NCBI RefSeq assembly: GCF_036014115.1
Contig: NZ_CP107913.1
Coordinates: 868,001 to 932,000, forward strand
DNA: 64,000 nucleotides
DNA from: Streptomyces sp. NBC_00448
GTDB taxonomy: Bacteria > Actinomycetota > Actinomycetes > Streptomycetales > Streptomycetaceae
Direction of reading: 5' to 3'
Below, in pieces: positions 24,566 to 33,249 of the stretch. The position numbers and the translations under genes are program-made. Every line of letters begins with the position of its first letter. The first letter of the stretch is position 1. Below the pieces are notes generated by a model. It saw nothing but the letters and a program-made list of their open reading frames with translations. It ran no database searches and was not told where the DNA came from.

Positions 24566-25915
24566 ATGCCGTCCACTCCCGCCCTCGCCGTGCCCTCGCC
24601 CGCGCAGATACGCGGTGCCGTCCGGGGCACGTACATCGCCTTCACCGGTTGCGGTCTCGCGTTCGCGAGTTGGGCCTCGCGAATTCCGCAGGTCCGCGAC
24701 CACCTCCACCTCTCCCCCGCGCGGCTCGGCCTCGTGCTGCTCGCCATCGCCGCGGGCTCGCTGATCGCGCTGCCGATGGCCGGGCCGGTCATCCACCGCA
24801 TCGGCACCAGGCGCACGGTCGCGGGCATGTCGGTGCTGCTGTCCGCGGGGCTGGCCACCGTCGCCGTCGGGTACCCCAGCGGCCCGATCCCGGTGGTGGC
24901 CGGGCTGTTCCTGCTCGGCTTCGCCACCGGCGCGTGGGACGTGGCGATGAACGTGCACGGGGCGCTGGTCGAGAAGCACCTCGGCCGGTCGATCATGTCC
25001 CGCTTCCACGCCGGCTACAGCCTCGGTACGGTCGCGGGCGCGCTGATCGGCGCGGGGATGGTCGCCCTCCATGTGCCGGTCACCGCACACCTGTTGCTGG
25101 CCGCGGCGGCGGTCGCGGTGGCCGTCCCCTGGGGGACCCGCGGCTTCGTGTCCGACCGCTCCCCGGTCGAGGAGCCGTCCGGAGAGCGTTCCGGCGAGCC
25201 CGCCCCCGCCGCGCGCAGCGCCCTGGCGGCATGGCGCGAACCCCGTACGCTGCTGATCGGCGTCTTCGTGCTCGCCTTCGCCTTCGCCGAGGGCACCGGG
25301 AACGACTGGATCGGGATCGCCACCATCGACGGCTACGGCACCTCGGCGCTGGTCGGCACCCTCGCGTTCGCCGCGTTCCTGTCCACGATGACGCTCGGCC
25401 GCTGGTTCGGGCCCACGCTGCTCGACCGCCACGGCCGGGTCCCCGTCATCCGCGTGCTGGCCGTGCTCGGCATCGCGGGCACGGTGCTGTTCGTGTTCGC
25501 CCCCGCGACGCCGCTGGCGTTCGTCGGCGCGGTGCTGTGGGGACTCGGTGTCTCGCTGGGCTTTCCGGTCGGCATGAGCGCGGGGGCCGACGAGCCGCAG
25601 TACGCCGCCGGCCGGGTCAGTGTCATCGCGTCCATCGGCTACTGTGCGTTCCTCGCGGGCCCGCCCTCGATCGGTCTGCTCGCCGACCACATCACCATCC
25701 TGCGGGCGCTCACCTCCGTCGCCGTCCTCCTCGGTATCGCCGCGGCGATCACCGCGGCCGTCACCCCGCCGCAGGGCGTCGTGGCCTCCTCGCCCGCGCA
25801 GCCCGAACAGCCCGAACAGGTCGCGCAGCCCGGGCAGCCCGAACAGCCTGAACAGGTCGCGCAGTCCGCGCAGCCCGGGCAGGTCGCCGACAGCGACAGC
25901 GCGGCCGCTTCGTAA
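24566..25915 (+). CDS. MFS transporter (YbjJ/fucose-permease-like)
   Basis: Protein of 449 residues, 12 predicted membrane helices. Helix 1 (YIAFTGCGLAFASWASRIPQ) and the SRFHAGYSLGTVAGALIGAG segment are typical of the YbjJ-like MFS group. The ATG at 24566 starts MPSTPALAVPSPAQIR. Oddly, the cytoplasmic C-terminus (about residues 410-449) is a Gln/Pro/Glu-rich repeat, QPEQPEQVAQPGQ twice over. Substrate not predictable. It is followed 34 bases on by grpB-like gene, possibly leaderless. Confidence 0.88.
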   Translation: MPSTPALAVPSPAQIRGAVRGTYIAFTGCGLAFASWASRIPQVRDHLHLSPARLGLVLLAIAAGSLIALPMAGPVIHRIGTRRTVAGMSVLLSAGLATVAVGYPSGPIPVVAGLFLLGFATGAWDVAMNVHGALVEKHLGRSIMSRFHAGYSLGTVAGALIGAGMVALHVPVTAHLLLAAAAVAVAVPWGTRGFVSDRSPVEEPSGERSGEPAPAARSALAAWREPRTLLIGVFVLAFAFAEGTGNDWIGIATIDGYGTSALVGTLAFAAFLSTMTLGRWFGPTLLDRHGRVPVIRVLAVLGIAGTVLFVFAPATPLAFVGAVLWGLGVSLGFPVGMSAGADEPQYAAGRVSVIASIGYCAFLAGPPSIGLLADHITILRALTSVAVLLGIAAAITAAVTPPQGVVASSPAQPEQPEQVAQPGQPEQPEQVAQSAQPGQVADSDSAAAS

Positions 25916-25949
25916 AGGGCCGCCGGCCGCCCTCCCTACACTGGGTCGC

Positions 25950-26555
25950 ATGCCCGAAGACGTGACGCTCGCCCCGATCGTGGTCGAACCCGACCCCACC
26001 TGGCAGGCGCGGGGACTCGCCCTCGCCGACGAACTGCGTACCGTGCTCGGGCCGTCGGCGCGGTACGCCGAGCACATCGGCAGCACCGCGATCCCCGGCA
26101 TGGCCGCCAAACCGGTCTTCGACCTGCAGGTCACCGTCGACGATCTGCGGGCGGCGGAGCGCGCGTTCGACCGGCCCCTGGCCGACCGGGGTTTCCAGCG
26201 GTCCCCCTACCAGCACGACCACGTTCCCGCCGGGCTCGACGACGACCGGGAGCACTGGACGAAGCGACAGTGGTCACGGCGCGGCACCGCGGGCGAGGAC
26301 GTCAATCTGCACGTCCGCCTCTTCGGAGCCCCCAACGAGCGGCTGGCCCTGCTGTTCCGCGACTGGTTCCGGGCCCACCCGGAGGCGGTCCCCGGCTATG
26401 CCCGCTTCAAGAGCGTGCTCGCCGGCACCGTGAACGACGTCGGCACCTACGCCGACGTCAAGGACCCCGTGGTCGACCTCGTCATCGCGGTCGCCGAGTC
26501 CTGGGCCACCGCGAACGGTTGGACCCCGCACGCCGACGCGAGCCCTGGAGCGTAG
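25950..26555 (+). CDS. GrpB (UPF0157) family protein, nucleotidyltransferase-like fold
   Basis: Protein of 201 residues with the family's EHIGSTAIPGMAAKPVFDLQVTV in two parts (GST core at residues ~45-47, D-containing strand) and a C-terminal NDVGTYADVKDPVVD. The fold is a minimal nucleotidyltransferase; the GS...D motif is present. Function of GrpB proteins is unsettled; in some bacteria the domain is fused to CoaE. TACACT ends eight bases before the ATG, which has no ribosome site, so leaderless translation is possible. Alone. Confidence 0.88.
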   Translation: MPEDVTLAPIVVEPDPTWQARGLALADELRTVLGPSARYAEHIGSTAIPGMAAKPVFDLQVTVDDLRAAERAFDRPLADRGFQRSPYQHDHVPAGLDDDREHWTKRQWSRRGTAGEDVNLHVRLFGAPNERLALLFRDWFRAHPEAVPGYARFKSVLAGTVNDVGTYADVKDPVVDLVIAVAESWATANGWTPHADASPGA

Positions 26556-26652
26556 GGGCCGAACGAAGGACTCCCGGCCCCGCCCCCGCCCGCCGCCGCA
26601 CCTGACGCGGCCGGGAGCGCCTAGCCTGGCAGCACCCCGGAAAGGTGGTGCC

Positions 26653-27057
26653 ATGGATGCCGACTCCCTGATCAGGGCGGCGATCGAGGAGCACTGGCGC
26701 GCCTCGGAGCGCGGCGACATCGAAGCCGAGCACGCCCTCTACGCCACCGACGCGATCCTCGACTACCCGCAGTCGGGTGAGCGGTTCCGGGGCCGCGCGA
26801 CGATCGCGGCGCAACGCGGCGGGCACCCGGCCGACCGGCACTTCACCGTCCGACGGATCACCGGCCACGCCGAGTTGTGGGTGAGCGAGTGCACCATCAC
26901 CTACGACGGTGTGCCGTCGTACGCGGTGAGCGTCATGCAGTTCGCCGACCGGCAGGTGGTGCACGAGACGCAGTACTTCGCCGCCCCCTTCCGCGCAGCG
27001 GCCGGGCGGATCGCGCTCGCCGAGCCGATGCCGGGCCGGACCATCGACGGCGCCTGA
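26653..27057 (+). CDS. SnoaL-like/NTF2-family protein
   Basis: Protein of 134 residues with the NTF2-like cone fold pattern: IRAAIEEHWRASERGDIEAE helix, LYATDAILDYPQSGERFRGR, and strands LWVSECTITYDG and SYAVSVMQFADRQVVHETQYF. Such proteins act as isomerases, cyclases or hydrolases, or merely bind ligands; no catalytic set stands out. ATG behind AAAGGTGG. No operon partner. Confidence 0.85.
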   Translation: MDADSLIRAAIEEHWRASERGDIEAEHALYATDAILDYPQSGERFRGRATIAAQRGGHPADRHFTVRRITGHAELWVSECTITYDGVPSYAVSVMQFADRQVVHETQYFAAPFRAAAGRIALAEPMPGRTIDGA

Positions 27058-27256
27058 TCCCGGGCGACGGGTAAAGCGGGTAAAGGTCCTCGGGCCCTGC
27101 ATATGCCGCGACCTGCCGCTATGCGATATATGAGGCGCTGGTGCGCCGGTTGCCGCCCGGCCTGGGATGCGGGCGGACATCGCGCGTGTGACGTTGGTGA
27201 AGGCGATCACAAAGTCGCCGTCCCAGGAGAACTCGTCAACCCGATGGGGATTCGTC

Positions 27257-27682
27257 ATGCGCAACACGTTCCGCATACGTCCTGGCCGTGCGATGGCGGC
27301 CGGCGTCCTGTCCGTGGGCCTCGTCGCGGGAGGCGCCGCGAGCGCCGTCGCCGCTCCGTCCCACGCGGCGAAGGCACCCGCCTCGACCGCGGCGGCCGCC
27401 TCGATCACCGCGCAGGCGAGCCCGACCACGGTGAAGACCGGCGCCAAGGTGACCTTCACCGGCCAGGCCAAGGGACTGAAGTCCGGAGCGACGGTGACGC
27501 TCAAGCGCGAGGTCAACAGCAAGTGGCAGACGGTCACCAGCTCCGGCAAGCCCGTCCAGGTGCAGCTCAAGAACAACGGGCCGTACACGCTCAGCACCCA
27601 CCCCAGCTCCAAGGGCACGTGGCACTACCGGGTGACCTCCGGGAACGTCCACTCTCCGACGGTGAACGTCACGGTCAACTGA
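27257..27682 (+). CDS. Small secreted protein with Ig-like beta domain
   Basis: Protein of 141 residues. Signal peptide: basic RNTFRIRPGR, hydrophobic core MAAGVLSVGLVAGGAASAV, cleavage near VAAPSHA. The mature ~95 residues (ASPTTVKTGAKVTFTGQAKG; GATVTLKREVNSKWQTVTSS; GTWHYRVTSGNVHSPTVNVT) form repeated beta strands like a single bacterial Ig-like/cell-surface domain. ATG at 27257 follows GATGGGGA; the upstream frame to 27167 lacks a ribosome site. Function unknown; ends before a strong hairpin. Confidence 0.8.
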   Translation: MRNTFRIRPGRAMAAGVLSVGLVAGGAASAVAAPSHAAKAPASTAAAASITAQASPTTVKTGAKVTFTGQAKGLKSGATVTLKREVNSKWQTVTSSGKPVQVQLKNNGPYTLSTHPSSKGTWHYRVTSGNVHSPTVNVTVN

Positions 27683-27771
27683 CGCACCGGAACTGACGCA
27701 CCATCAGCGTCGGTCCCGCGAACCGGTGGCGCCGAGGGCCGCACCCAGGGCCGGCCCGCCCCGGCATCGCG

Positions 27772-27824
27772 GACCACGCGCCCCGCCCCCGCCCGGAACC
27801 CGTGCAGGGGCGGGTCGCGTGGTC
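27772..27824. terminator. Long hairpin between convergent genes
   Basis: GACCACGCG and CCCGCCCC (27772-27789, one unpaired C) pair with GGGGCGGG and CGCGTGGTC (27807-27824), 17 pairs with one mismatch and a 17-base loop. It lies between the secreted-protein stop (27682) and the convergent flavodoxin stop (27862), so it can act on both. Confidence 0.8.
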
Positions 27825-27861
27825 GCGGCCCTCCACCCGCGGGGCGCTCCCACCCGCCGGG

Positions 27862-28389
27862 CTACACCCGCGCGGGCGGGGTGTCCGCCCCGGCGAGCAG
27901 CTCGTCGGCGATGTGGTCGGCCCAGCGCACGATCCGGTCGCGGTCGCGGAAGTCCCCGCCCTTGCCCTGGGCCAGGAGCTGGCGGGCCACGAGACCGCCG
28001 GCCCCCTCCGCGAGCCTGCCGCCGAAGGTGACGTGCTCCGCGCTGTCGACCCGCTCGGCGAGCCGGGCCACCCGCTCGACCGGCGGGATCTCCCGCACCC
28101 CGGCGGCCCCGTCCAGCGGACCGCTGCTGAACAGCCACACCGGCACCTTCAGCAGCTCGTGCCGATGCCGCCGGACGAAGCGGACGGCGTCGCGCAGCCA
28201 GCGCCTCTCGTACAGTCCCGAGCCGAGGACGACGGCGGTGTAGTACGAGCAGTCGGGCGTTCCCCGCGCGGCCCGCACCTCGACCTCCAGGCCGCGCTCC
28301 CGCAGCCGCGCGCCGATCCACTCCGCGATCTGCGCGGTCGATCCGTTCTTCGACGCATAGGCGACGAGGACCCGATGGTCTGCGCCCAT
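27862..28389 (-). CDS. Flavodoxin-domain protein (HemG-like)
   Basis: Protein of 175 residues. N-terminal FMN phosphate loop VAYASKNGSTAQIAEWIG (residues 8-25), then VVLGSGLYERRWLRDAVRFV and VWLFSSGPLDG, which match the flavodoxin_5/HemG-type flavodoxins. Probably a cytoplasmic FMN redox protein. ATG at 28389 with GAGGTGA seven bases upstream. Downstream of, but separated by ~70 bases from, the DinB-like gene on the same strand, so perhaps co-transcribed. Confidence 0.87.
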   Translation of the reverse strand: MGADHRVLVAYASKNGSTAQIAEWIGARLRERGLEVEVRAARGTPDCSYYTAVVLGSGLYERRWLRDAVRFVRRHRHELLKVPVWLFSSGPLDGAAGVREIPPVERVARLAERVDSAEHVTFGGRLAEGAGGLVARQLLAQGKGGDFRDRDRIVRWADHIADELLAGADTPPARV

Positions 28390-28458
28390 GAGCGTTCACC
28401 TCGTCCGGTCGCGCTGCCCGGTGCCTCCGCTTCCGTACGCCCCTCGTTCCGTACGCCT

Positions 28459-28986
28459 CTAGTTCATCATCGAACAATCGGGCTCGCGGCGCGACCGCGG
28501 CAGCAGCGCCAGGAGCTGTGCGGTGTGGCCGGGCAGTTCCGCTTCCGCCAGACCCGTGACGAGGTCCCTGAGCGGCATCGGCCGGTCGACCAGGAGCGTG
28601 CCGTTGGACAGCAGCAACGTGGGGACCGGCGTGTCGAGTTCGGCCTCACCGAGAGCGGGACCGGCGAGCGCGCACAGGGCGTCCGCTTGGTGGCGGACGC
28701 GGTCCCGCAGCCCCTCGTTGCCGCCGGCGCGCGCGATGGTGCGCGCGAGGGTCCAGGGGTCGAGCGCGACGCGGTTGTCGTAGGTCGCGCTCGACCCGGC
28801 GGCGACCAGGGCGAGGGCGGCGAGGGTCGCGGCGTTGACGAGGGTGACGTGCGCGAGGATCTGGTCGGCGTTCCACTCGCCGGCCGGCGGCACGGAACCG
28901 GCGTCGGCGTCGGCGGAGTCCGCCACGGTGGCGGCCGCGTCCAGCAGCGCGCGGTAGGCGTCCCGCAGCGGGGTGGTGTCCATCAT
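28459..28986 (-). CDS. DinB/maleylpyruvate-isomerase-like helical bundle protein
   Basis: Protein of 175 residues, alpha-helical. GEWNADQILAHVTLVNAATL near residues 36-55 is the metal-histidine helix type seen in DinB/MDMPI proteins, which often use mycothiol. The remaining histidine ligands (for example RHQADAL and GHTAQLLALL) are spaced plausibly. Start taken at the first of two ATGs (28986), behind GAAGGAAG. It lies 50 bases after the ArsR-SRPBCC gene on the same strand. Specific thiol and substrate unknown. Confidence 0.7.
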   Translation of the reverse strand: MMDTTPLRDAYRALLDAAATVADSADADAGSVPPAGEWNADQILAHVTLVNAATLAALALVAAGSSATYDNRVALDPWTLARTIARAGGNEGLRDRVRHQADALCALAGPALGEAELDTPVPTLLLSNGTLLVDRPMPLRDLVTGLAEAELPGHTAQLLALLPRSRREPDCSMMN

Positions 28987-29036
28987 GTCCGCTTCCTTCG
29001 GTCGGTTCGGGCGGCGGGCGGTCGGTGCGGGCCGGG

Positions 29037-29828
29037 TCAGGCGTGTCCGCCGGAGGACATCTCCCAGGGGGCCTGAGGCAGCACGTCGCCGGTTTCGAGC
29101 AGCGACTTGAGGTTCGCCAGCACGGCCGGCCAGCCCTGCGAGATCCCCTTGCGCATGTCCTCGTCGGGCAGCTTCTCGTGGGTCACGGTGAGGCGGACGA
29201 TGTCCTCGTGCGGCTCGACGAGGAAGGTGACGACCGAGGGCTCCCTCGTGGTCCGGGCGTCGGGGAGGTCCTCGAAGGTGATGACCAGGCGCGTCGGGGG
29301 CTCCGCCTCGATCACCTGGCCGACGACGTCGACGGCGCCTGACCCGTCGGTCCGCCGGTGCTCCCAGGGCGAGCCGGGCTGCCAGTCCGAGACGTTGGCG
29401 TGGCCCCAGTAGCGCGCCGTGAGGTCCGCGTCCGTCAGGGCCCGCCACACGTGCTCGGCGCTCGCGCGGATGTAGGTGACGTAGACATAGGTCGGCACGG
29501 TCGTGGGTGCGTCGTTCATGGCGTACTCCTCTGCTCGGTTCCTGATGGCGCTGATCGCTTGCAGGCGGGGCCGGTCGAACCCCGAGATCCAGCGCTCCTC
29601 GATCTCGTGGATCGGCGTCGGGTCCAGGTAGTGCAGCCGCTCCCGTCCGCGTCGCACGACGGTCACGAGGCCGGCCCGGACCAGGACGTCGAGGTGCTGC
29701 GTCGCCGACTGGCGTGCCATGTCCAGCCGCTCGCACAGCTCGCCCAGCGTCTGGCCGTTCTGCTCGCGCAGCCGGTCCAGCAGCAGGCGCCGGGTCGGGT
29801 CGGCCAGTGCTTTGAACACCGCGTCCAT
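29037..29828 (-). CDS. ArsR-type HTH fused to SRPBCC (AHSA1-like) domain
   Basis: Protein of 263 residues (ATG 29828) with two domains. Residues 1-~85 are an ArsR winged helix (MDAVFKALADPTRRLLLDRL; ERLDMARQSATQHLDVLVRA) lacking an obvious metal-binding Cys motif. Residues ~105-255 are an SRPBCC/START-like pocket (YVYVTYIRASAEHVWRALTD; GWPAVLANLKSLLETGD). The fusion suggests direct sensing of a hydrophobic ligand. A GTG at 29846 adds six residues; it lies seven bases after a CATAAT hexamer and could be a leaderless start. The 12-bp-arm palindrome immediately upstream is the likely autoregulatory operator. Followed by the DinB-like gene. Confidence 0.87.
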   Translation of the reverse strand: MDAVFKALADPTRRLLLDRLREQNGQTLGELCERLDMARQSATQHLDVLVRAGLVTVVRRGRERLHYLDPTPIHEIEERWISGFDRPRLQAISAIRNRAEEYAMNDAPTTVPTYVYVTYIRASAEHVWRALTDADLTARYWGHANVSDWQPGSPWEHRRTDGSGAVDVVGQVIEAEPPTRLVITFEDLPDARTTREPSVVTFLVEPHEDIVRLTVTHEKLPDEDMRKGISQGWPAVLANLKSLLETGDVLPQAPWEMSSGGHA

Positions 29829-29851
29829 CGCTCTCGGGAAGCTCACCCTCC

Positions 29852-29879
29852 CATTATGCAGGTATTCACCTGCATAATG
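29852..29879 (-). promoter_or_regulatory. Perfect 12-bp-arm palindrome, ArsR-SRPBCC operator candidate
   Basis: CATTATGCAGGT (29852-29863) and ACCTGCATAATG (29868-29879), four-base spacer. It lies directly before the ArsR-SRPBCC start and about 200 bases before the divergent methyltransferase. The minus-strand CATAAT inside the proximal arm can serve as a -10, so bound repressor would cover the promoter. Confidence 0.8.
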
Positions 29880-30076
29880 CCAGCCGCGACCGCCGCCGCG
29901 CCCCGCACCACCCGCGAGCCCGGCCGCGCGGCGGCGGGCGACGCCCCACCCCCCGCCCGCCCGGTGCGGTCGCCCCGATACCCCAAGACACCACCCAGGT
30001 CGACTTCCTGACGTATCGTCAGGGCAGAACTCCCTGCCCCTCCGTCCCCGCCCGCCGACCACCGAGGACACCGCGG

Positions 30077-30883
30077 ATGACCACCGACATGCCCTATGCC
30101 ACCGGCAGCACGTGGGACCGGATCGAACGCGCGCTGCTGGCCGCCGGGCACCCGCCCGGCGGCTCCCTGAGCCCGTCCGACCTCGACTTCCTGGAGGAGT
30201 TCCACCTCCTCGGCCGCCTCGCGACCGACTCCCTGGTCCGGCTCGCGGAGGTGACCGCCGGGGACCGGGTGCTCGACGCGGGCAGCGGCGTGGGCGGCAC
30301 CGCGCGCCATCTCGCGGGGCAGGTCGGCTGCCCGGTGGCCACCGTGGACCTCACCCCCGAGTACTGCGACACCGCCCGCCGGCTCAACGCGCGGACGGGC
30401 CTGGGCGACCTGATCGACGTCCGCGAGGGCGACGTGCTCGACCTGCCGTTCCCCGACGGCGCGTTCGACGTCGTCGTCAGCCAGCACGTCCAGATGAACA
30501 TCGCCGACAAGGCGCGGCTGTACGCCGAGGCGTCCCGGGTCCTGGCGCCGGGCGGCCGGCTGGCGCTGTGGGACGTGGTGGCCGGCCCCGTCCGCCCGCT
30601 GCGCTTCCCCGTGATGTGGGCCGAGCGCCCGGAACTGAGCCACCTGGTGACCCCGGAGGTCCTGCGGCAGATCGTGCGGGCGGCCAGGTTCGAGGTCCGC
30701 GCGTGGAACGACCTGACGGCGGACTCGGCGGCGTTCACGCGCGCGCTCCTGGCCGAGCCGCTGCCCCCGCTCGGGCTGCAGGTGTACGTCCCGGACTTCG
30801 AGCGGAAGCTGGAGACGTATCTCGACAACCTGGAGCAGGACCGGGCCCGACTCCTCCAGGCGGTACTCGTCAGAACCGGCTGA
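30077..30883 (+). CDS. Class I SAM-dependent methyltransferase
   Basis: Protein of 268 residues. Motif I VLDAGSGVGGTARHLAG (about residues 63-79), post-I acid in VATVDLTPEYCDTARRL, motif II DLPFPDGAFDVVVSQHV and motif III ASRVLAPGGRLALWDVV mark a UbiE/Coq5-like class I fold, as in glycine-sarcosine or small-molecule O/N/C-methyltransferases. ATG behind GAGGA. No adjacent biosynthetic genes, so the acceptor is unknown. The 178-base gap after it holds only GTGAGCCGT-rich low-complexity sequence. Confidence 0.9.
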   Translation: MTTDMPYATGSTWDRIERALLAAGHPPGGSLSPSDLDFLEEFHLLGRLATDSLVRLAEVTAGDRVLDAGSGVGGTARHLAGQVGCPVATVDLTPEYCDTARRLNARTGLGDLIDVREGDVLDLPFPDGAFDVVVSQHVQMNIADKARLYAEASRVLAPGGRLALWDVVAGPVRPLRFPVMWAERPELSHLVTPEVLRQIVRAARFEVRAWNDLTADSAAFTRALLAEPLPPLGLQVYVPDFERKLETYLDNLEQDRARLLQAVLVRTG

Positions 30884-31061
30884 GCCGCGGCCGACCGAGC
30901 CGAAGCCGGCCGGCAACTCCGGCTGCCGCCCGGGCCGCGTGGGCCGTGTGAGCCGTGTGAGCTGCGTGAGCCGTGCGGGCCCGTGTGAGCCGCCTGGTCA
31001 GCGCCGCGTCCGCGGCCCCGTGGACGGACCGGGCGGCTGCGCGCTTGGTTAGGCTGCGGCC

Positions 31062-32462
31062 ATGACCGAGTCGTTCCCCGCTGCGGTTCGGGGCTGGTGG
31101 CGGCCGGGCGGCCGGTATCTCCTGCGTACCGGGCGCCGCGCGCTCGTGGAGTCGTCGTACCTGCTCACCGCGCCCGTGGCCGCCGCGGCCGGCCTGCTGC
31201 TGGTGCTGGGCGGCCTGGGTGTCCGGGCCGCCGGTGCGCTGCTGCCGGGCGGGCCGCGGGTTCCGGCGTGGGCACTGGCACCGGTGCGGTGGTTCGCCGA
31301 CGTGGAACGGTGGCGGATCGCCGCGGTCCGCCCTCTCCCCGCCGGGGCGCGGCGCACGGGCGCGGGACCGGGACCGGGGCCGGGGCCGAAGGTGTCCGGG
31401 CCGAGGAGGTTCCGGCAGAAGGAGGCCGCGCCGAAGCAGACGGCCGCCGGAGCCGACCCGGGGCTGTGGCTGGAGGTGGCGCACCCGGTGGTCGTGCTCC
31501 CGCTCGCCCTGGTCACCGCGGCCGTCACGGCACTGTGGTGGTTCGTCGGCGTCAGCGGCGCCACGGCCGCGCTGCGCTACCAGTACGCGCCCTCCGGGTC
31601 GCAGCACATGCGGCCCATGTCCCTGTACGCGGGCAGCGACCGCTCGCATGTCGCGTTGAGCCTGGGGCTGGCGTCACCGGCCGAGCGGGCCGCGTTCGGG
31701 ACCGCGCTCGGCGTCCTGGTGCTGGTCACCCTGCCGCTGCTGACGCGGGCGTGCGTCGCCGCCCAGACCGGGCTCGGGCGGTCGCTGCTGTCCGGCGCGA
31801 CCGCGGTGCGCCGCCGGATCAGCGGGCTGGAGCAGGAACGCGACACCGCGCGCGCCCAGACCGTCGCCGCGGTGACGGCCGAGGCGAGCGCGCTGCGCCG
31901 GCTCGAACGCGACATCCACGACGGGCCGCAACAGCGACTGGTGCTGCTGGCCATGGAGTTGGGCCGCGCCCAGCGCCACCTCGACAGCCGGCCGGAGGCG
32001 GTCAGGGCGGCGCTCGCCGACGCGATCGTCCAGACCCAGGAGGCGCTGGAGGAGCTGCGCGGCCTCTCGCGCGGCATCGCCCCGCCGATCCTCGTCGACC
32101 GCGGCCTGCGCGAGGCGCTCACCGCGCTGGCCGCGCGCTCCACCGTCCCGGTCGAGATCGACGCCGAACCGCTGGAGCGCCGGCTGGACGCCGCCGTCGA
32201 GACGGCCGCGTACTTCGTGGTCGCCGAGGCGCTGACCAACGTGGCCAAGCACAGCCACGCCGGCCGGTGCACGGTCGGGCTGCGCTACGCTGCGGGCGTC
32301 CTGCGGGTCCGGGTGACGGACGACGGAGCGGGTGGCGCGGCACTGGACAAGGGGCACGGGTTGCGGGGACTGGACGACCGGCTGCACGCGGTCGGCGGCC
32401 GGCTGCGGATCAGCAGCCCCGAGGGCGGCCCGACCACGGTGACCGCGGAGCTGCCGTGCTGA
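31062..32462 (+). CDS. Sensor histidine kinase, NarL-pair type (HisKA_3)
   Basis: Protein of 466 residues. N-terminal membrane sensor with hydrophobic segments at about 36-62, 141-165 and 213-232, the first two separated by a Gly/Pro/Arg-rich cytoplasmic-looking stretch. Phospho-acceptor His286 in ERDIHDGPQQRLVLLAMELG, then a HATPase_c domain (ALTNVAKHSHAGRC; VTDDGAGGAALDKGHGLRGL). TAGGCT ends six bases before the ATG, hinting at a leaderless mRNA. Its last codons overlap the response regulator GTG by seven bases. Signal unknown. Confidence 0.93.
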   Translation: MTESFPAAVRGWWRPGGRYLLRTGRRALVESSYLLTAPVAAAAGLLLVLGGLGVRAAGALLPGGPRVPAWALAPVRWFADVERWRIAAVRPLPAGARRTGAGPGPGPGPKVSGPRRFRQKEAAPKQTAAGADPGLWLEVAHPVVVLPLALVTAAVTALWWFVGVSGATAALRYQYAPSGSQHMRPMSLYAGSDRSHVALSLGLASPAERAAFGTALGVLVLVTLPLLTRACVAAQTGLGRSLLSGATAVRRRISGLEQERDTARAQTVAAVTAEASALRRLERDIHDGPQQRLVLLAMELGRAQRHLDSRPEAVRAALADAIVQTQEALEELRGLSRGIAPPILVDRGLREALTALAARSTVPVEIDAEPLERRLDAAVETAAYFVVAEALTNVAKHSHAGRCTVGLRYAAGVLRVRVTDDGAGGAALDKGHGLRGLDDRLHAVGGRLRISSPEGGPTTVTAELPC

Positions 32463-33160
32463 CCCCGTACGGGACGGCGCCCGTACCGCCGCTGGAAGGC
32501 GCCGCCCGCGACCCGCTGCGGATCGTGGTGGCCGACGACGCGGTGCTGCTGCGCGAGGGCCTGGTCCGCCTGCTCGCCGAGGACGGCCACGAGGTGGTGG
32601 CCGCGGTCGGCGACGGCCCCACCCTGGTCGAGGCCGTGCTGCGGCACCGCCCCGACGTCTCGGTCGTCGACGTGCGGATGCCGCCCACCCACACCGACGA
32701 GGGCCTGCGCGCGGCGATCACCGCCCGCTCGCAACTACCCGGCGCCCCCATGCTGGTGCTCAGCCAGTACGTGGAGGCGTCCTACGCCGCCGACCTGCTG
32801 GCGGACGGGGCCGGCGCGGTCGGCTATCTCCTGAAGGACCGGGTCGCCCGGGTCGAGGAGTTCCTGGACGGACTGGCCCGGGTCGCCCGCGGTGCGACGG
32901 TCCTCGATCCGCAGGTCGTCGCGCAGTTGCTGACCGGGCGGCGCCGCGAGAGCGCCCTCGCGCGGCTGACCGCCCGCGAACGGGAGATCCTGGCGCTGAT
33001 CGCCGAGGGCCACTCCAACGCGGCCATCGCCCGGCGGCTGGTGGTCTCCGCCAGCGCGGTCGAGAAGCACATCGGCAACGTCTTCACCAAGCTCGGGCTG
33101 CCGCCCGACGACGCCCGGCACCGGCGGGTGCTCGCCGTCCTCGCCTACCTCAGGGCCTGA
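32456..33160 (+). CDS. NarL/FixJ-type response regulator
   Basis: Protein of 234 residues. Receiver domain with acidic pocket VADDAVLLREG and phospho-acceptor Asp72 in VSVVDVRMPP, conserved Lys in YLLKDRV. C-terminal LuxR-type HTH: LTAREREILALIAEGHSNAA and VSASAVEKHIGNVFTKLGLP. GTG at 32456 overlaps the kinase stop, so the two are translationally coupled partners. The secreted peptidase 90 bases downstream may or may not be a target. Confidence 0.94.
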   Translation: MLTPYGTAPVPPLEGAARDPLRIVVADDAVLLREGLVRLLAEDGHEVVAAVGDGPTLVEAVLRHRPDVSVVDVRMPPTHTDEGLRAAITARSQLPGAPMLVLSQYVEASYAADLLADGAGAVGYLLKDRVARVEEFLDGLARVARGATVLDPQVVAQLLTGRRRESALARLTAREREILALIAEGHSNAAIARRLVVSASAVEKHIGNVFTKLGLPPDDARHRRVLAVLAYLRA

Positions 33161-33249
33161 CCGCCGCACGGGGGTGGGGCCAGCCACACCCCGAACCCTC
33201 CGGCGTACTCCGGTGACCTAGGTCCCGCCGGTACGCGACGGTGGTCCGC

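Noticed and set aside
30900..31010. GTGAGCCGT-like repeats after the methyltransferase as a regulatory array
   Set aside because: Irregular spacing and no symmetry; looks like low-complexity intergenic DNA.
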